From: Herbiconiux solani NBRC 106740
GTDB taxonomy: Bacteria > Actinomycetota > Actinomycetes > Actinomycetales > Microbacteriaceae
Length of the DNA: 64,000 nucleotides
Direction: 5' to 3'
Assembly (NCBI RefSeq): GCF_001571005.1
Contig: NZ_BCST01000004.1
Coordinates: forward strand, 351,720-415,719
The number at the start of each line of letters is the position of its first letter. Positions within the stretch are counted from its first letter, which is position 1. The translations under genes and the position numbers were made by a program. This document shows positions 9,007 through 19,517 of this stretch, piece by piece. The notes beneath the pieces were generated by a model, which worked only from the letters and a program-made list of their open reading frames with translations, was not told the origin of the DNA and did not search any database.

Positions 9007-9785
9007 AGGGTCTCGCCGCCCGGCTCGAGTCGGCCGAACTCGGTCTGGTTGTGCTGAGCGGGGTTCCACCGCTCGAGCGGGGCGGTCTCGCCGCGGAGCG
9101 TCTCCAGCAGGGCGGTGATCGCCGCCATCAGGCGCGCCGTCGCCTCGGTGAGCACCTGGTGATCCAGAGGAAGCCCGCGGAGGTCGTCGAGGTCGACCGG
9201 CTCACCGAAGACGATGTCGATCGTCTTGCGGGGGAAGACGCTGATCCGGTTCGAGTAGCGCGGGAGCAGCGCCTGGGTTCCCCAGTGCGCCGCCGGGATG
9301 AGCGGGATGCCGTTCTCGAGGGCGAGCCGCACCGCGCCCAGCTTGCCGCGCATCGGCCACAGGTCGGGGTCGCGGGTGAGCGTGCCCTCGGGGTACACGA
9401 TGACGCCCCGCCCGTGCTCGACGAGCGAGTTCGCCGCGGTGAACGGCTGGTTGCCGCGCCCCGCGCCGCCGCGTTCGACCGGGATCTGACCGCTGCGGCG
9501 CAACGCGAACCCCACCACCGGCACCCGGAACAGCGACGCCTTGGCGAGGAACCGGGGCGCCCGCCCCAGCCTCCACACCGCCCAGCCCATGATCAGCGGA
9601 TCGATGTTGCTGTAGTGGTTGGGGCTGAGGACGAACGGCCCGGTCTTCGGGAGGTGGCCGGTGTCGTGCAGCCTGAGCTTCACCATCAGAGTGAGCCACG
9701 GGATGGCGACGAAGGCCATCACCCGGAAGGCCAACGTCTTCTCCGAGCGCGGCACGACAGGCCGCGGCACCGTGTCTGCCGCCAT
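9003..9785 (-). CDS. plsC: 1-acyl-sn-glycerol-3-phosphate acyltransferase (PlsC family)
   Basis: This family transfers an acyl chain to lysophosphatidic acid, giving phosphatidic acid at the inner membrane face. The 260-residue product shows the acyltransferase motifs: NHYSNID (H-x4-D, near residue 56), FLAKASLFRVP, IPVERGG, and VYPEGTL near 129. A hydrophobic segment near residues 22-35 may anchor it to the membrane. Its position between murA and gpsA links glycerol-3-phosphate supply with phospholipid assembly. The stop overlaps the gpsA GTG. The exact acceptor is inferred from family and context. Confidence 0.92.
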   Translation of the reverse strand: MAADTVPRPVVPRSEKTLAFRVMAFVAIPWLTLMVKLRLHDTGHLPKTGPFVLSPNHYSNIDPLIMGWAVWRLGRAPRFLAKASLFRVPVVGFALRRSGQIPVERGGAGRGNQPFTAANSLVEHGRGVIVYPEGTLTRDPDLWPMRGKLGAVRLALENGIPLIPAAHWGTQALLPRYSNRISVFPRKTIDIVFGEPVDLDDLRGLPLDHQVLTEATARLMAAITALLETLRGETAPLERWNPAQHNQTEFGRLEPGGETL

Positions 9786-9799
9786 CTCCCCGCGCGCTC

Positions 9800-11170
9800 C
9801 TACTCGGCGAAGTAGAAGTCGGCGCCCAGCTTCTCGAGCTTGCCGACGAAGTCGCCGTACCCGCGGGCGATGAGGCCCACGTTGCTCACCGAGGAACGGC
9901 CGTCGGCCACGAGCGCCGCGATCAGGTGGCTGAAGCCTCCGCGCAGGTCGGGGACCTCGAGCTCGGCGCCGTGAAGCTTGGTGGGGCCCGTGATGACGGC
10001 GGCCTGCTCGAGCGCGCGGCGCGGGACGCGGCGGTTCGGGTCGGCAAGTCCGTCTTTGTGGACCTCGATGTTCGCGCCCATCTTGATCAGCGCATCCGTG
10101 AAGCCGAAGCGGTTCTCGTAGACCGTCTCGTGCACGATCGAGGTGCCCTGCGCCTGGGTGAGGGCGACGATGAGCGGCTGCTGCCAGTCGGTCATGAAGC
10201 CGGGGTGCACGTCGGTCTCGATGACGACGGGCTTGAGGTCTCCACCGGGGTGGTAGAAGCGGATGCCCTCCTCCTCGATGTCGAACGCGCCGCCGATCTT
10301 GCGGAAGACGTTGAGGAAGGTCATCATCTCGGACTGCTTGGCGCCCGTGGTGAAGATCGAGCCGCCGGTCGCGAGCGCGGCCGAGGCCCAGGACGCGGCC
10401 TCGTTGCGGTCGAACAGCGCGCGGTGGTCGTAGCCCTTCAGGCTCTCGACGCCCTCGATGAAGATGGTGCGGTTCGGCTCGACCGAGATGATCGCGCCCA
10501 TCTTCTGCAGCACGGCGATGAGATCCATGATCTCGGGCTCGATCGCCGCGTTCTTGAGCTCGGTGGTGCCGAGGGCACGGACGCCGGTGAGCAGAACCTG
10601 CTCGGTCGCGCCGACGCTCGGGTAGGGCAGCTCGATGTTCGCGCCGCGGAGGCCGTTGGGGGCGGTGATGTTGATGCCCGACGGGAGCTTGTCGACGACC
10701 GCGCCGAACGCACGGAGCGCGTCGAGGTGGAAGTCGATCGGGCGGTCGCCGATGCGGCAGCCGCCGAGATCCGGGATGAACGCGTGACCCAGGCGGTGCA
10801 GCAGCGGGCCGCAGAACAGGATCGGGATGCGGCTGGAGCCGGAAAGCGCGTCGATCTCGGCGCTCTTCGCGCTGGCCACGTCGGCCGGGTCGAGCTGCAG
10901 CACGCCGGTGGCGGCCGAGCCCGTGATCTTCACACCGTGGATCTCGAGGAGACTCGCCACCACGTGCACGTCGCTGATGTCGGGCACGTCGCGCAGCGTG
11001 CTCGTCGTGTCTCCGAGGAGGGAGGCGACCATCGCCTTGGTCACGAGGTTCTTGGCCCCGCGGACGTCGATCGTGCCCCGGAGCGGACGGCCGCCGTTGA
11101 TGACGATCGTGTCGGACTTGAGTCCGACCCGCTCGGCTGCCTTCCGCGCATCCTGTACGAGACTGTTCAC
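9800..11170 (-). CDS. murA: UDP-N-acetylglucosamine 1-carboxyvinyltransferase MurA
   Basis: MurA transfers enolpyruvate from PEP to UDP-GlcNAc, the first committed step of peptidoglycan synthesis. The 456-residue product has the EPSP-synthase-type repeat fold, with GGRPLRGTIDVRGAKN near the N-terminus and the catalytic loop GGCRIGDRP. The loop Cys (about residue 138) is present, so this is the fosfomycin-sensitive type rather than the Asp form of mycobacteria. The GTG at 11170 is preceded by AGGTGA and gives a roughly 20-residue N-terminal extension. It follows leuD by 67 bp and precedes plsC by 14 bp. Confidence 0.96.
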   Translation of the reverse strand: MNSLVQDARKAAERVGLKSDTIVINGGRPLRGTIDVRGAKNLVTKAMVASLLGDTTSTLRDVPDISDVHVVASLLEIHGVKITGSAATGVLQLDPADVASAKSAEIDALSGSSRIPILFCGPLLHRLGHAFIPDLGGCRIGDRPIDFHLDALRAFGAVVDKLPSGINITAPNGLRGANIELPYPSVGATEQVLLTGVRALGTTELKNAAIEPEIMDLIAVLQKMGAIISVEPNRTIFIEGVESLKGYDHRALFDRNEAASWASAALATGGSIFTTGAKQSEMMTFLNVFRKIGGAFDIEEEGIRFYHPGGDLKPVVIETDVHPGFMTDWQQPLIVALTQAQGTSIVHETVYENRFGFTDALIKMGANIEVHKDGLADPNRRVPRRALEQAAVITGPTKLHGAELEVPDLRGGFSHLIAALVADGRSSVSNVGLIARGYGDFVGKLEKLGADFYFAE

Positions 11171-11237
11171 TAGTTCACCTGCACTGTCTGTTTGACGATT
11201 TCTCTCGCGTGACCGCCTGTTGTGGTGGCGGCCCCCG

Positions 11238-11834
11238 CTATTTGACGGGAAGAGTTCGAGGTCTCCAACTCTCCCGGCGGCTCTCGAATTCCGTGATCGC
11301 CGCTTCGTCGCGGAGCGTCAGCCCGATGTCGTCCAGACCCTCGAGCAGCCTCCACCGAGTGTAATCGTCGATCTGGAACGGAACCGTGAGGTCGCCGAGT
11401 ACGGCGGTTCGCTCCACCAGGTCGACCGTGACGGCCACCCCGGGGTCGGCCTCGATCGCGGCCCAGAGCTTCTCGATCTCGTGCTCGGAGACCTGCCCGG
11501 TGAGCAGGCCCTGCTTGCCCGAGTTGCCCCGGAAGATGTCGCCGAATCGGGGTGCGAGCACGGCCTGGAAGCCGAAGTCGCGGAGCGCCCAGACGGCGTG
11601 CTCCCGGCTGGAGCCGGTGCCGAAGTCGGGCCCGGCGACCAGGACACGCGGGTTCTGGAAGGCGGGCTGGTTGAGCACGAAGTCGGGGTCGTTGCGCCAG
11701 CCGGCGAACAACGCGTCCTCGAAGCCGGTCTTCGTGACGCGCTTGAGGTAGACGGCCGGGATGATCTGGTCGGTGTCGACGTTGGCACGCTTCAGCGGCA
11801 CGGCGACGCCGGAGATGATGTCGATCTTCTCCAT
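11238..11834 (-). CDS. leuD: 3-isopropylmalate dehydratase small subunit LeuD
   Basis: LeuD pairs with LeuC to isomerise 2-isopropylmalate to 3-isopropylmalate in leucine synthesis. The 198-residue protein has the aconitase swivel domain: [16 protein letters not shown] near residues 18-33, [17 protein letters not shown] near 65-81 (substrate loop) and [18 protein letters not shown]. The ATG at 11834 is the only sensible start, preceded by GGAGG, and lies 5 bp after the leuC stop, so the two subunits are translated from one message. Confidence 0.97.
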   Translation of the reverse strand: MEKIDIISGVAVPLKRANVDTDQIIPAVYLKRVTKTGFEDALFAGWRNDPDFVLNQPAFQNPRVLVAGPDFGTGSSREHAVWALRDFGFQAVLAPRFGDIFRGNSGKQGLLTGQVSEHEIEKLWAAIEADPGVAVTVDLVERTAVLGDLTVPFQIDDYTRWRLLEGLDDIGLTLRDEAAITEFESRRESWRPRTLPVK

Positions 11835-11839
11835 GGTTC

Positions 11840-13333
11840 TCAGACCTCCACGGTTTCGGTCTCGGTGCGGGTCGCGGCATCCGTCGTCGCGGTTTCGGTC
11901 GTCGCGGTTTCGGTCGTCAGGTCGGACACGCTGGAGAGCGTGCCGCGGATGGCGGTGGCCGCGGCGACCAGCGGCGACACGAGGTGCGTGCGGCCTCCCT
12001 TGCCCTGGCGGCCCTCGAAGTTGCGGTTCGAGGTGCTGGCGCAGCGTTCGCCGGGCGCGAGCTGGTCGGGGTTCATCCCGAGGCACATCGAGCAGCCGGC
12101 GAACCGCCACTCGGCGCCGAACTCCTCGACGATCTTGTCGATTCCCTCGGCCTCGGCCTCGATGCGGACGCGCGCGCTGCCCGGCACGACCATGACGCGC
12201 ACGTTGTCGGCCTTCTTCTGGCCCTTGATGACGCTCGCGAAGGCCCGGAGGTCTTCGATGCGGCTGTTGGTGCACGAGCCCATGAAGACCGCGTCGACGG
12301 GGATCTCCTTGAGCGGGGTGCCGGCCTTCAGGTCCATGTACTCGAGCGCCCGCTCGGCGCTCGCGCGCTCGTTCGGGTCGATGATCGTCGACGGGTCGGG
12401 CACGGTGTCGCTCAGCGACGCGCCCTGGCCCGGGTTCGTGCCCCAGGTGACGAAGGGCTCGAGCGTGTCGGCGTCGAGGAACACCTCGGCATCGAAGACC
12501 GCGTCGTCGTCGGTCTGCAGGGTCTTCCAGTACTCGACCGCGGCATCCCAGTCCTCGCCCGCGGGAGCGTGCGGGCGGCCCTCGAGGTAGTCGAAGGTGA
12601 TCTGGTCGGGGGCGACCATGCCCGCGCGGGCGCCGGCCTCGATCGACATGTTGCAGATCGTCATCCGGCCCTCCATCGAGAGGCTGCGGATGGCGCTGCC
12701 GCGGTACTCGAGCACGTAGCCCTGGCCGCCGCCGGTGCCGATCTTGGCGATCACGGCGAGGATGATGTCCTTCGCGGTGACGCCGGGCCGGAGCGTGCCC
12801 TCGACCGTGATGGCCATGGTCTTGAAGGGCTTGAGCGGCAGGGTCTGCGTGGCGAGCACGTGCTCGACCTCGCTCGTGCCGATGCCGAAGGCCATCGCGC
12901 CGAACGCGCCGTGGGTGCTGGTGTGCGAGTCGCCGCAGACGACCGTGATGCCCGGCATCGTGAGGCCGAGCTGCGGGCCGACCACGTGCACGATGCCCTG
13001 CTCGACGTCGCCGAGCGAGTGCAGGCGCACGCCGAACTCCTTGGCGTTGTTGCGCAGGGTGTCGATCTGGGTGCGGCTGGTGAGGTCGGCGATCGGCTTG
13101 TCGATCGCGAGCGTCGGGGTGTTGTGGTCTTCGGTGGCGATCGTCAGGTCGAGGCGGCGCACCGGGCGGCCCTCGGCGCGCAGGCCGTCGAAGGCCTGGG
13201 GGCTCGTGACCTCGTGCACCAGGTGCAGGTCGATGTAGATCAGGTCGGGGCTGCCGTTCTCGCCCTTGACGACGAGATGGTCGTCCCAGACCTTCTCGGC
13301 CAGGGTGCGGGCGGGCGGGCGGGTGTCGCTCAT
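11840..13333 (-). CDS. leuC: 3-isopropylmalate dehydratase large subunit LeuC
   Basis: LeuC carries the 4Fe-4S cluster of isopropylmalate isomerase. The product is 497 residues from the ATG at 13333 ([19 protein letters not shown]). Cluster ligands are visible in GSCTNSR and in [26 protein letters not shown] is the substrate-binding stretch. The last 25 residues are a Thr/Glu/Ala repeat (units like TTETA, from a 15-bp DNA repeat) beyond the normal family end. Upstream the gene has a long leader with a 10-bp inverted repeat, a possible attenuation site. leuD follows directly. Confidence 0.97.
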   Translation of the reverse strand: MSDTRPPARTLAEKVWDDHLVVKGENGSPDLIYIDLHLVHEVTSPQAFDGLRAEGRPVRRLDLTIATEDHNTPTLAIDKPIADLTSRTQIDTLRNNAKEFGVRLHSLGDVEQGIVHVVGPQLGLTMPGITVVCGDSHTSTHGAFGAMAFGIGTSEVEHVLATQTLPLKPFKTMAITVEGTLRPGVTAKDIILAVIAKIGTGGGQGYVLEYRGSAIRSLSMEGRMTICNMSIEAGARAGMVAPDQITFDYLEGRPHAPAGEDWDAAVEYWKTLQTDDDAVFDAEVFLDADTLEPFVTWGTNPGQGASLSDTVPDPSTIIDPNERASAERALEYMDLKAGTPLKEIPVDAVFMGSCTNSRIEDLRAFASVIKGQKKADNVRVMVVPGSARVRIEAEAEGIDKIVEEFGAEWRFAGCSMCLGMNPDQLAPGERCASTSNRNFEGRQGKGGRTHLVSPLVAAATAIRGTLSSVSDLTTETATTETATTDAATRTETETVEV

Positions 13334-13378
13334 GTCGGTGTGTCCTTCGGGGAGTAGGGGGTCAGCCAACGACAAACT

Positions 13379-13416
13379 CCGCGACGAGGGAGGCCTGGAA
13401 CTAGGACTCGTCGCGG
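13379..13416 (-). promoter_or_regulatory. inverted repeat in the leuC leader
   Basis: Perfect 10-bp arms CCGCGACGAG (13379-13388) and CTCGTCGCGG (13407-13416) with an 18-base loop lie 46 bp upstream of the leuC ATG. As RNA they form a stable hairpin in the 5' leader. No leucine-rich leader peptide or T-box is visible, so this could be an attenuator, an operator or a promoter-proximal element. Confidence 0.4.
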
Positions 13417-13573
13417 CACCGAAGAAGAAGCCGACCGAACAGCACCCGTCGATCGTACCACCGCCCCTCCGCCGCCCCTGGGAGCGCGCGCCCGCGTCCC
13501 CGCCCGCGCGCATACCGCCCCGCCCGCGTCCCCGCCCACCTCCGCCTCGCGCGCATCCACCCCACCCCCACTT

Positions 13574-13635
13574 CGCCGAGAAGTCACTTTCACGTCCAAA
13601 TTCCCGATCTTGGACGTAGAAGTGACTTCTCGGCG
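13574..13635. repeat. dispersed palindromic repeat, copy 1
   Basis: Two 26-bp arms (13574-13599 and 13610-13635) match as inverted repeats at 24 of 26 positions around a 10-base loop; the shared core is GAGAAGTCACTT...ACGTCCAA. Weaker pairing continues outward (CCAC/GTGG). The copy lies just past the terC stop, so it may also end terC transcription. Two more copies lie at 19381 and 20465. Confidence 0.9.
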
Positions 13636-13665
13636 GAGGTGGGAGAGGGCGCGAGGCGGGCCGGG

Positions 13666-14667
13666 CTAGGGCTTGGGCGCCGGGTCGGGGGTGCGGGCGG
13701 CGCGACGGCGCATCGCCACGAGCGACGCGATCGTCGCCACCGCCATCGACCCGATGATCACCGCGAGACTCGTCCAGGTGTCGATCTCCGGCGCCCATTC
13801 GATCGGGTGCCCGCCGTTGATGAACGGCAGCTCGTTGGCGTGCATCGCGTGCAGCACGAGCTTCACGCCGATGAACGCGAGGATGAACGCGATCCCGTAG
13901 TGCAGGTAGATCAGCCGGTCGAGCAGGCCGCCGAGCAGGAAGTAGAGCTGCCGCAGCCCCATCAGCGCGAACACGTTCGCCGTGAACACGATGAACGGCG
14001 ACTGCGTGATGCCGAAGATGGCCGGGATGCTGTCCAGCGCGAAGAGCAGGTCGGTCGAACCGAGGGCGATGAACACGATGATCATCGGCGTCCAGAGCTT
14101 CTTGCCGCCGATCGTCGTGCGGATCTTCGCGCCGTCGTAGTCGTCCGAGATGTCGATCCGCTTGCGCAGGAACTTCACCAGCCGGTTGTCGTCCCCGCTC
14201 TCGTCCTCGTTGCCGAAAGCCTGCCGCCATGCCGTGAAGAGCAGGAACGCGCCGAAGATGTAGAAGATGAAGCTCAGCGACTCGATCAGCTGGGCGCCGA
14301 TCACGATGAAGATCCCGCGGAGCACCAGGGCGATGATGATGCCCACCATCAGGGCTTCCTGCTGATATTTCCGGGGCACCTTGAAGCGCGCCATGATGAT
14401 GACGAACACGAAGAGGTTGTCGATCGAGAGGCTGTACTCCGTCAGCCAGCCGGCCAGGAACTGGCCCGCGTGCTCCCCGTCGGCGATCAGCAGCATCACC
14501 AGTGCGAACACCAGGGCGAGCCCGACGTAGAAGACGACCCAGAGCGTGGCCTCCTTGATCGAAGGCACGTGCGGCCGCTTGAAGGCGAGGATCAGGTCGC
14601 CGGCCAGGATCAGCACGAGCACGACGAGCGAGATGATCTCGAAGGCCAGGGGCAGTTCGATGTTCAC
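13666..14667 (-). CDS. TerC family integral membrane protein (metal-ion homeostasis)
   Basis: The product has 333 residues with about nine hydrophobic membrane segments. TerC hallmarks are the acidic membrane motifs [13 protein letters not shown] near residue 82 and [19 protein letters not shown] near 205, and the loop [10 protein letters not shown]. TerC proteins, first linked to tellurite, are now associated with manganese export or metal loading of secreted enzymes; the probable yybP-ykoY riboswitch upstream fits Mn2+. The start is the GTG at 14667, preceded by GAAAGG, which is part of an RNA hairpin. The gene stands alone between PadR and leuC. Confidence 0.92.
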   Translation of the reverse strand: MNIELPLAFEIISLVVLVLILAGDLILAFKRPHVPSIKEATLWVVFYVGLALVFALVMLLIADGEHAGQFLAGWLTEYSLSIDNLFVFVIIMARFKVPRKYQQEALMVGIIIALVLRGIFIVIGAQLIESLSFIFYIFGAFLLFTAWRQAFGNEDESGDDNRLVKFLRKRIDISDDYDGAKIRTTIGGKKLWTPMIIVFIALGSTDLLFALDSIPAIFGITQSPFIVFTANVFALMGLRQLYFLLGGLLDRLIYLHYGIAFILAFIGVKLVLHAMHANELPFINGGHPIEWAPEIDTWTSLAVIIGSMAVATIASLVAMRRRAARTPDPAPKP

Positions 14668-14830
14668 GAGAACCTTTCAGGACTGGTGTGCAGGCAGCAC
14701 GGAACCCTGAAAGTCTCTCCCGCGATCGCCCGTGCCGCTTGGCTCGGATGATCGCCGCCGCCCCCGGGAGCCCGACGACGGACTCCGTGATGACGATGAC
14801 AGCGAGGTGGGATACTCCCCTTCACCGGCA
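14668..14830 (-). promoter_or_regulatory. putative yybP-ykoY-type (Mn2+) riboswitch upstream of terC
   Basis: On the minus strand the leader reads GGTGAAGGGGAGTATCCC (around 14809-14826), then CGTCATCACGGAG (around 14782-14794), then GC-rich paired segments. GGGGAGTA and CGTCA(T)CA are what I recall as conserved loop motifs of the yybP-ykoY manganese aptamer, which commonly precedes TerC genes. The order and spacing fit; I could not fold it or score it against the covariance model. Confidence 0.6.
14674..14713 (-). promoter_or_regulatory. ribosome-site-sequestering hairpin before terC
   Basis: Perfect 8-bp arms CTTTCAGG and CCTGAAAG (14706-14713 and 14674-14681 in plus coordinates) enclose 24 bases that contain a smaller GCAGGCAGC-type hairpin. 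The proximal arm contains the AAAGG ribosome site of terC, 7 bases before the GTG. The pairing would block translation, as expected for the expression platform of the upstream aptamer. Confidence 0.55.
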
Positions 14831-14864
14831 ATGCTACAGCCGTGGGAGCACCCACCCGCGCGGG

Positions 14865-15629
14865 TCAGCGGCGGCCGAGCTCCTCCCGGAAGTCGGCACG
14901 CAACTCGTTCAACTGCTGCTTCAGCCGGGCGACGAGCTGGGGGTCGAGCCCCGTCGCGCCCGTCGAGGCCTTCCTCAGGTCGACGCGCAGCTGCTGGCGG
15001 AACTCCGACAGCGCGGCATCCGCATCCCGGAGCGCCGCGGCCGAGTCGGCGCGGCCTGTGGGCGCCCAGCCGGTTCCGGATGCACGGGGCCCGGTTCCGG
15101 ATGCGCCGCCGGTCGACGCGCCCTCGGTTCCTGCAGCGCCGGATGCTCCCGAAGCGCCCGCAGAGCCCGAAGCGCCCGGCGCCCCGGCAGCCGCTGCAGC
15201 AGCCGCCGCCTTCGCGGCCTTGGCCGACGATTTCACCGTGCCCCGTGCATCCCGAGCAGCCGACGCCAAGTCGGCCTTTAGGCTCTTCATCGCCTGGTTG
15301 ACGCCCGAGCGCACCTCGTCGGCGAGGCGGCGGACCGAGTCCGACAGCTCCTCCTCGATGTCGTCGAGCTCGCCGCGCCGGGACTCGAGTTCGGCGCGCC
15401 CGGCGTCCGTGATCGCGTAGACCGTCTTGCGGCCGTCGGCGGTCTTGGTGACCAGGCCCTCCTCCTCGAGCTTCGCCAGGCGGGGGTAGATCGTGCCGGC
15501 GCTCGGGCTGTAGGTGCCGCCGAAGCGTTCGGACAGCGCCTGGATCAGCTCGTACCCGTGCTTGGGCGACTCGTCGAGCAGGCTCAGGAGGTAGAGCCTC
15601 AGGTGGCCGTGGCCGAAGACCGGGGTCAT
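14865..15629 (-). CDS. PadR family transcriptional regulator with Ala/Gly-rich linker
   Basis: The N-terminal 100 residues are a PadR winged helix: HLRLYLLSLLDESPKHGYELI, the recognition region SPSAGTIYPRLAKLEEEGLV and the wing KTVYAITDAGR. A helical segment follows (to about 130), then an Ala/Gly/Ser-rich stretch (about 135-185) and a C-terminal helical part (LRQQ- and KQQLNELRADFREE-like). It is longer than a minimal PadR (about 180). The ATG at 15629 overlaps the stop of the DUF4097 gene as ATGA, so it is the second gene of a two-gene operon and probably represses it through the palindromes at 16610-16660. Confidence 0.9.
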   Translation of the reverse strand: MTPVFGHGHLRLYLLSLLDESPKHGYELIQALSERFGGTYSPSAGTIYPRLAKLEEEGLVTKTADGRKTVYAITDAGRAELESRRGELDDIEEELSDSVRRLADEVRSGVNQAMKSLKADLASAARDARGTVKSSAKAAKAAAAAAAAGAPGASGSAGASGASGAAGTEGASTGGASGTGPRASGTGWAPTGRADSAAALRDADAALSEFRQQLRVDLRKASTGATGLDPQLVARLKQQLNELRADFREELGRR

Positions 15630-16591
15630 GCCGGCGCCCCCTCGCCGGTGACACCGGTCTCGTCGAAGGACGGGCCGGTGGAGCCGGACGTGCCGGCCGA
15701 GCCGGACGTGCCGGCCGAGCCGGACGTGCCGGTGGCGCTGGAGCCGGTCGACCCGGCACCCTCGAACGACGGCCCGGGCGCCGCGGCCTCGGCCGGCTCG
15801 CGGAAGACGACCGTGATGTCGCCCGAGACCGAGTTCGCCCTGAACTCGGTCCACTGCCCGTCGAGCGGCCCGGTGGTGCCGTTGTAGCCGCCGCCACGGA
15901 GGCCCTTGATCGTCGAGGCGCCCAGCTGCAGCACGCCCGAGACCGAGTTGACGTTGTAGCGCGCCGAGACGTCGGACTCGAGGCGCACGGTGAAGTCGCC
16001 CGAGACGGTGTTGTTCTCGATGTCGCTCGGCACACCCGTGCTGTCGACGAAGACCTCGGCCGAGACGCCGTCGGCCGAGAAGCGGCGGATGGCGCCCGAG
16101 GCGGCGATGTCGCCCGAGACGGTGTGCGCGCTGACGAGCCCGGTGTGGTCGCGGATCGAGATCTCGCCGCTGACGCTGTTCACGTCGAGATCGCCGACGA
16201 CCGAGTCGACGACGACGTCGCCCGTGACCGTGCTGATGCGCGCATCCGTCGTCAGGCCCGAGATGAGCGCTGACGCCGAGATCACGCCGAACTTCAGCGC
16301 CGCGTCCCGCGGGACCATGATGCTGATGTCGACCCGCGCGTTGCCGCGCCACGACTTGAAGACCTCGATGAAGTTGTCCCAGCGCAGCTGCGGGTGGTCG
16401 ATCTCGAGACGGTCGCCGTCGATCGAGATCTTGAGGTCTTTCCCGGTCACCGAGTGCACCTCGATGCGGGCTCCGGGCTCGTCGTGCCCGATCACGTCGA
16501 TCTGGCCGGCGATCAGCCCGATCTTGACCGAGCGGACGAGCTCGAGGTCGATCACCTTCGGACCGTCGACGATCCATTTCTCCATAACCAC
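15626..16591 (-). CDS. DUF4097 family beta-strand repeat protein
   Basis: The product is 321 residues from GTG 16591 (or ATG 16585, MEKWIVDGPKV; AGGAGAG lies just upstream and serves either). The central part is a repetitive beta-solenoid-like pattern with recurring SVSGDI / TVSGDI segments (about residues 115-255), the hallmark of DUF4097 adhesin-like domains. No signal peptide or membrane segment is visible, so it is probably cytoplasmic. The C-terminus carries a GTSGSA repeat. DUF4097 genes are regularly paired with PadR regulators in actinobacteria; the biochemical function is unknown. Confidence 0.88.
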   Translation of the reverse strand: MVMEKWIVDGPKVIDLELVRSVKIGLIAGQIDVIGHDEPGARIEVHSVTGKDLKISIDGDRLEIDHPQLRWDNFIEVFKSWRGNARVDISIMVPRDAALKFGVISASALISGLTTDARISTVTGDVVVDSVVGDLDVNSVSGEISIRDHTGLVSAHTVSGDIAASGAIRRFSADGVSAEVFVDSTGVPSDIENNTVSGDFTVRLESDVSARYNVNSVSGVLQLGASTIKGLRGGGYNGTTGPLDGQWTEFRANSVSGDITVVFREPAEAAAPGPSFEGAGSTGSSATGTSGSAGTSGSAGTSGSTGPSFDETGVTGEGAPA

Positions 16592-16609
16592 GATGCTCTC
16601 CTGCCTGAA

Positions 16610-16660
16610 ACGCGTTATATCGCGTCTGCGATGAGAATCACGATATATCGCGTTCGCGAC
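16610..16660 (-). promoter_or_regulatory. tandem palindromic operators (probable PadR sites)
   Basis: Two related sites lie just upstream of the DUF4097-padR operon: ACGCGTTATATCGCGT (16610-16625, 14 of 16 positions symmetrical) and a perfect CGATATATCG (16641-16650). Both share TATATCGCGT, repeated about 29 bp apart. AT-rich ATATATCG dyads stand out in this GC-rich DNA and resemble operators of actinobacterial PadR repressors. One of them probably overlaps the promoter. Confidence 0.6.
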
Positions 16661-16729
16661 GGCGTCAAGATGAAGGGAGGTGAATGGATGCGCGGCCGAT
16701 TGGATGCGCGGCTGAGCGCGCGAGCGGCC

Positions 16730-17452
16730 TCAGCCCGCGTGCGCGGTCATGAACGGCATCGGGTCGTACCGCACGCCGTCCGAGCCGTAGAGCTCGAAGT
16801 GCGTGTGCTCGGTCGTCGCGTTGCCCGTGCGGCCGGTGAGGCCGATGACCTGCCCGGCGGTGACCCCGTCGCCGACGCCGACCGTCAGCGAGTCGGTCTG
16901 GAAGTGCATGTACATGCTGCAGACGGCCTGGCCCTCGACCTTGTGCGCGATCGAGAGGTAGACGCCGCCCGTGCCGCCGTCGCCCGAAGCGGCGATGACC
17001 ACGCCGTCGGCGATCGCGTGCACCGGCACGCCCGGCGCGTTCAGCATGTCGACGCCCTTGTGGAAGCCCTCGGCCCGCGGGCCGAAGCCGTCGCTCATCC
17101 GGAAGCCGTCGGGATAGGGCCAGGAGAAGGCGGTCGCCTCGGGCGCCGCGTCGGAGCCGGCCTGACACTGCGCCCCGCCGTATCCGCCCTGGCTCGCGGC
17201 GGTCACGGCCTTCGGGGTGGGCGTCGGCGTGGGAGTGGGCGTCGGGGTGTTGATCGTGTACGCATCCCGCGACACCGCGGGCCCCGCACCCTCGACCGCG
17301 TCGAAGGACTGCGCCCCGCCGGCGACGATCTGCACGTCGGCGTCGAAGTTGTCCGGAGTGGTGAGAGAGGCCGCGGGCACCGAGGTGGCCACGGCGACAC
17401 CGAACACGAACGTCATGGCGACGACGCCGAGCACAGTGCCTTGGTACTTCAT
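16730..17452 (-). CDS. secreted M23 (LytM-type) metallopeptidase
   Basis: M23 peptidases cleave peptidoglycan cross-bridges using Zn2+. The product is 240 residues with an N-terminal signal/anchor (MKYQGTVLGVVAMTFVFGVA), a TP-repeat linker near 75-90 and a C-terminal catalytic domain. The zinc-binding H-x3-D (GFHKGVD, near 132) and H-x-H (HTHFEL, near 215) are both present, so the domain should be active. ATG 17452 is preceded by GGGAGA at 9 bases; an ATG at 17461 has no usable spacing. The frame stays open far upstream only as antisense to the GH15 gene. It is divergent from that gene. Confidence 0.93.
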   Translation of the reverse strand: MKYQGTVLGVVAMTFVFGVAVATSVPAASLTTPDNFDADVQIVAGGAQSFDAVEGAGPAVSRDAYTINTPTPTPTPTPTPKAVTAASQGGYGGAQCQAGSDAAPEATAFSWPYPDGFRMSDGFGPRAEGFHKGVDMLNAPGVPVHAIADGVVIAASGDGGTGGVYLSIAHKVEGQAVCSMYMHFQTDSLTVGVGDGVTAGQVIGLTGRTGNATTEHTHFELYGSDGVRYDPMPFMTAHAG

Positions 17453-17584
17453 TCGGCCCATTCTCCCGTCGTTGCCGCGGCAGCACAACCGGGCGGCCGC
17501 GCACCACCGATTGCGCGGATGCGCTCTCGGCGACCTCCCAGCCCCGGTGACGGCTTCCGCTTCACGGCAGGGCAGAATCAGCAC

Positions 17585-19363
<1,779 letters not shown>

Positions 19364-19380
19364 CTCCCCATCCCCCACTT

Positions 19381-19442
19381 CGCCGAGAAGTCACCTTTAC
19401 GTGCAAATCCCGGGTTTTAGACGTGAAAGTGACTTCTCGACG
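19381..19442. repeat. dispersed palindromic repeat, copy 2
   Basis: Arms at 19381-19406 and 19417-19442 pair at about 21 of 26 positions around a 10-base loop. This is the most degenerate of the three copies. It lies between the GH15 stop and the DUF559-like gene, forming the left border of that gene. Confidence 0.88.
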
Positions 19443-19517
19443 GTGTGGAGAGGGGGATTCATCCACAAGTTGGGGCGAGGGGGAACGTTCGGGCCGAGGA
19501 ATGGTGAGCATGGGGGC

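Larger units (their letters stand above)
13334..13665. other. 332-bp intergenic region: leuC leader and palindromic repeat
   Basis: No credible gene is present. Reading away from leuC, it holds the leuC ribosome site (GAAGGAC), a 10-bp inverted repeat, a purine-poor CCGCCC-rich stretch (about 13440-13570) and then the first copy of the dispersed palindromic repeat, which ends about 30 bp beyond the terC stop. Confidence 0.7.
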
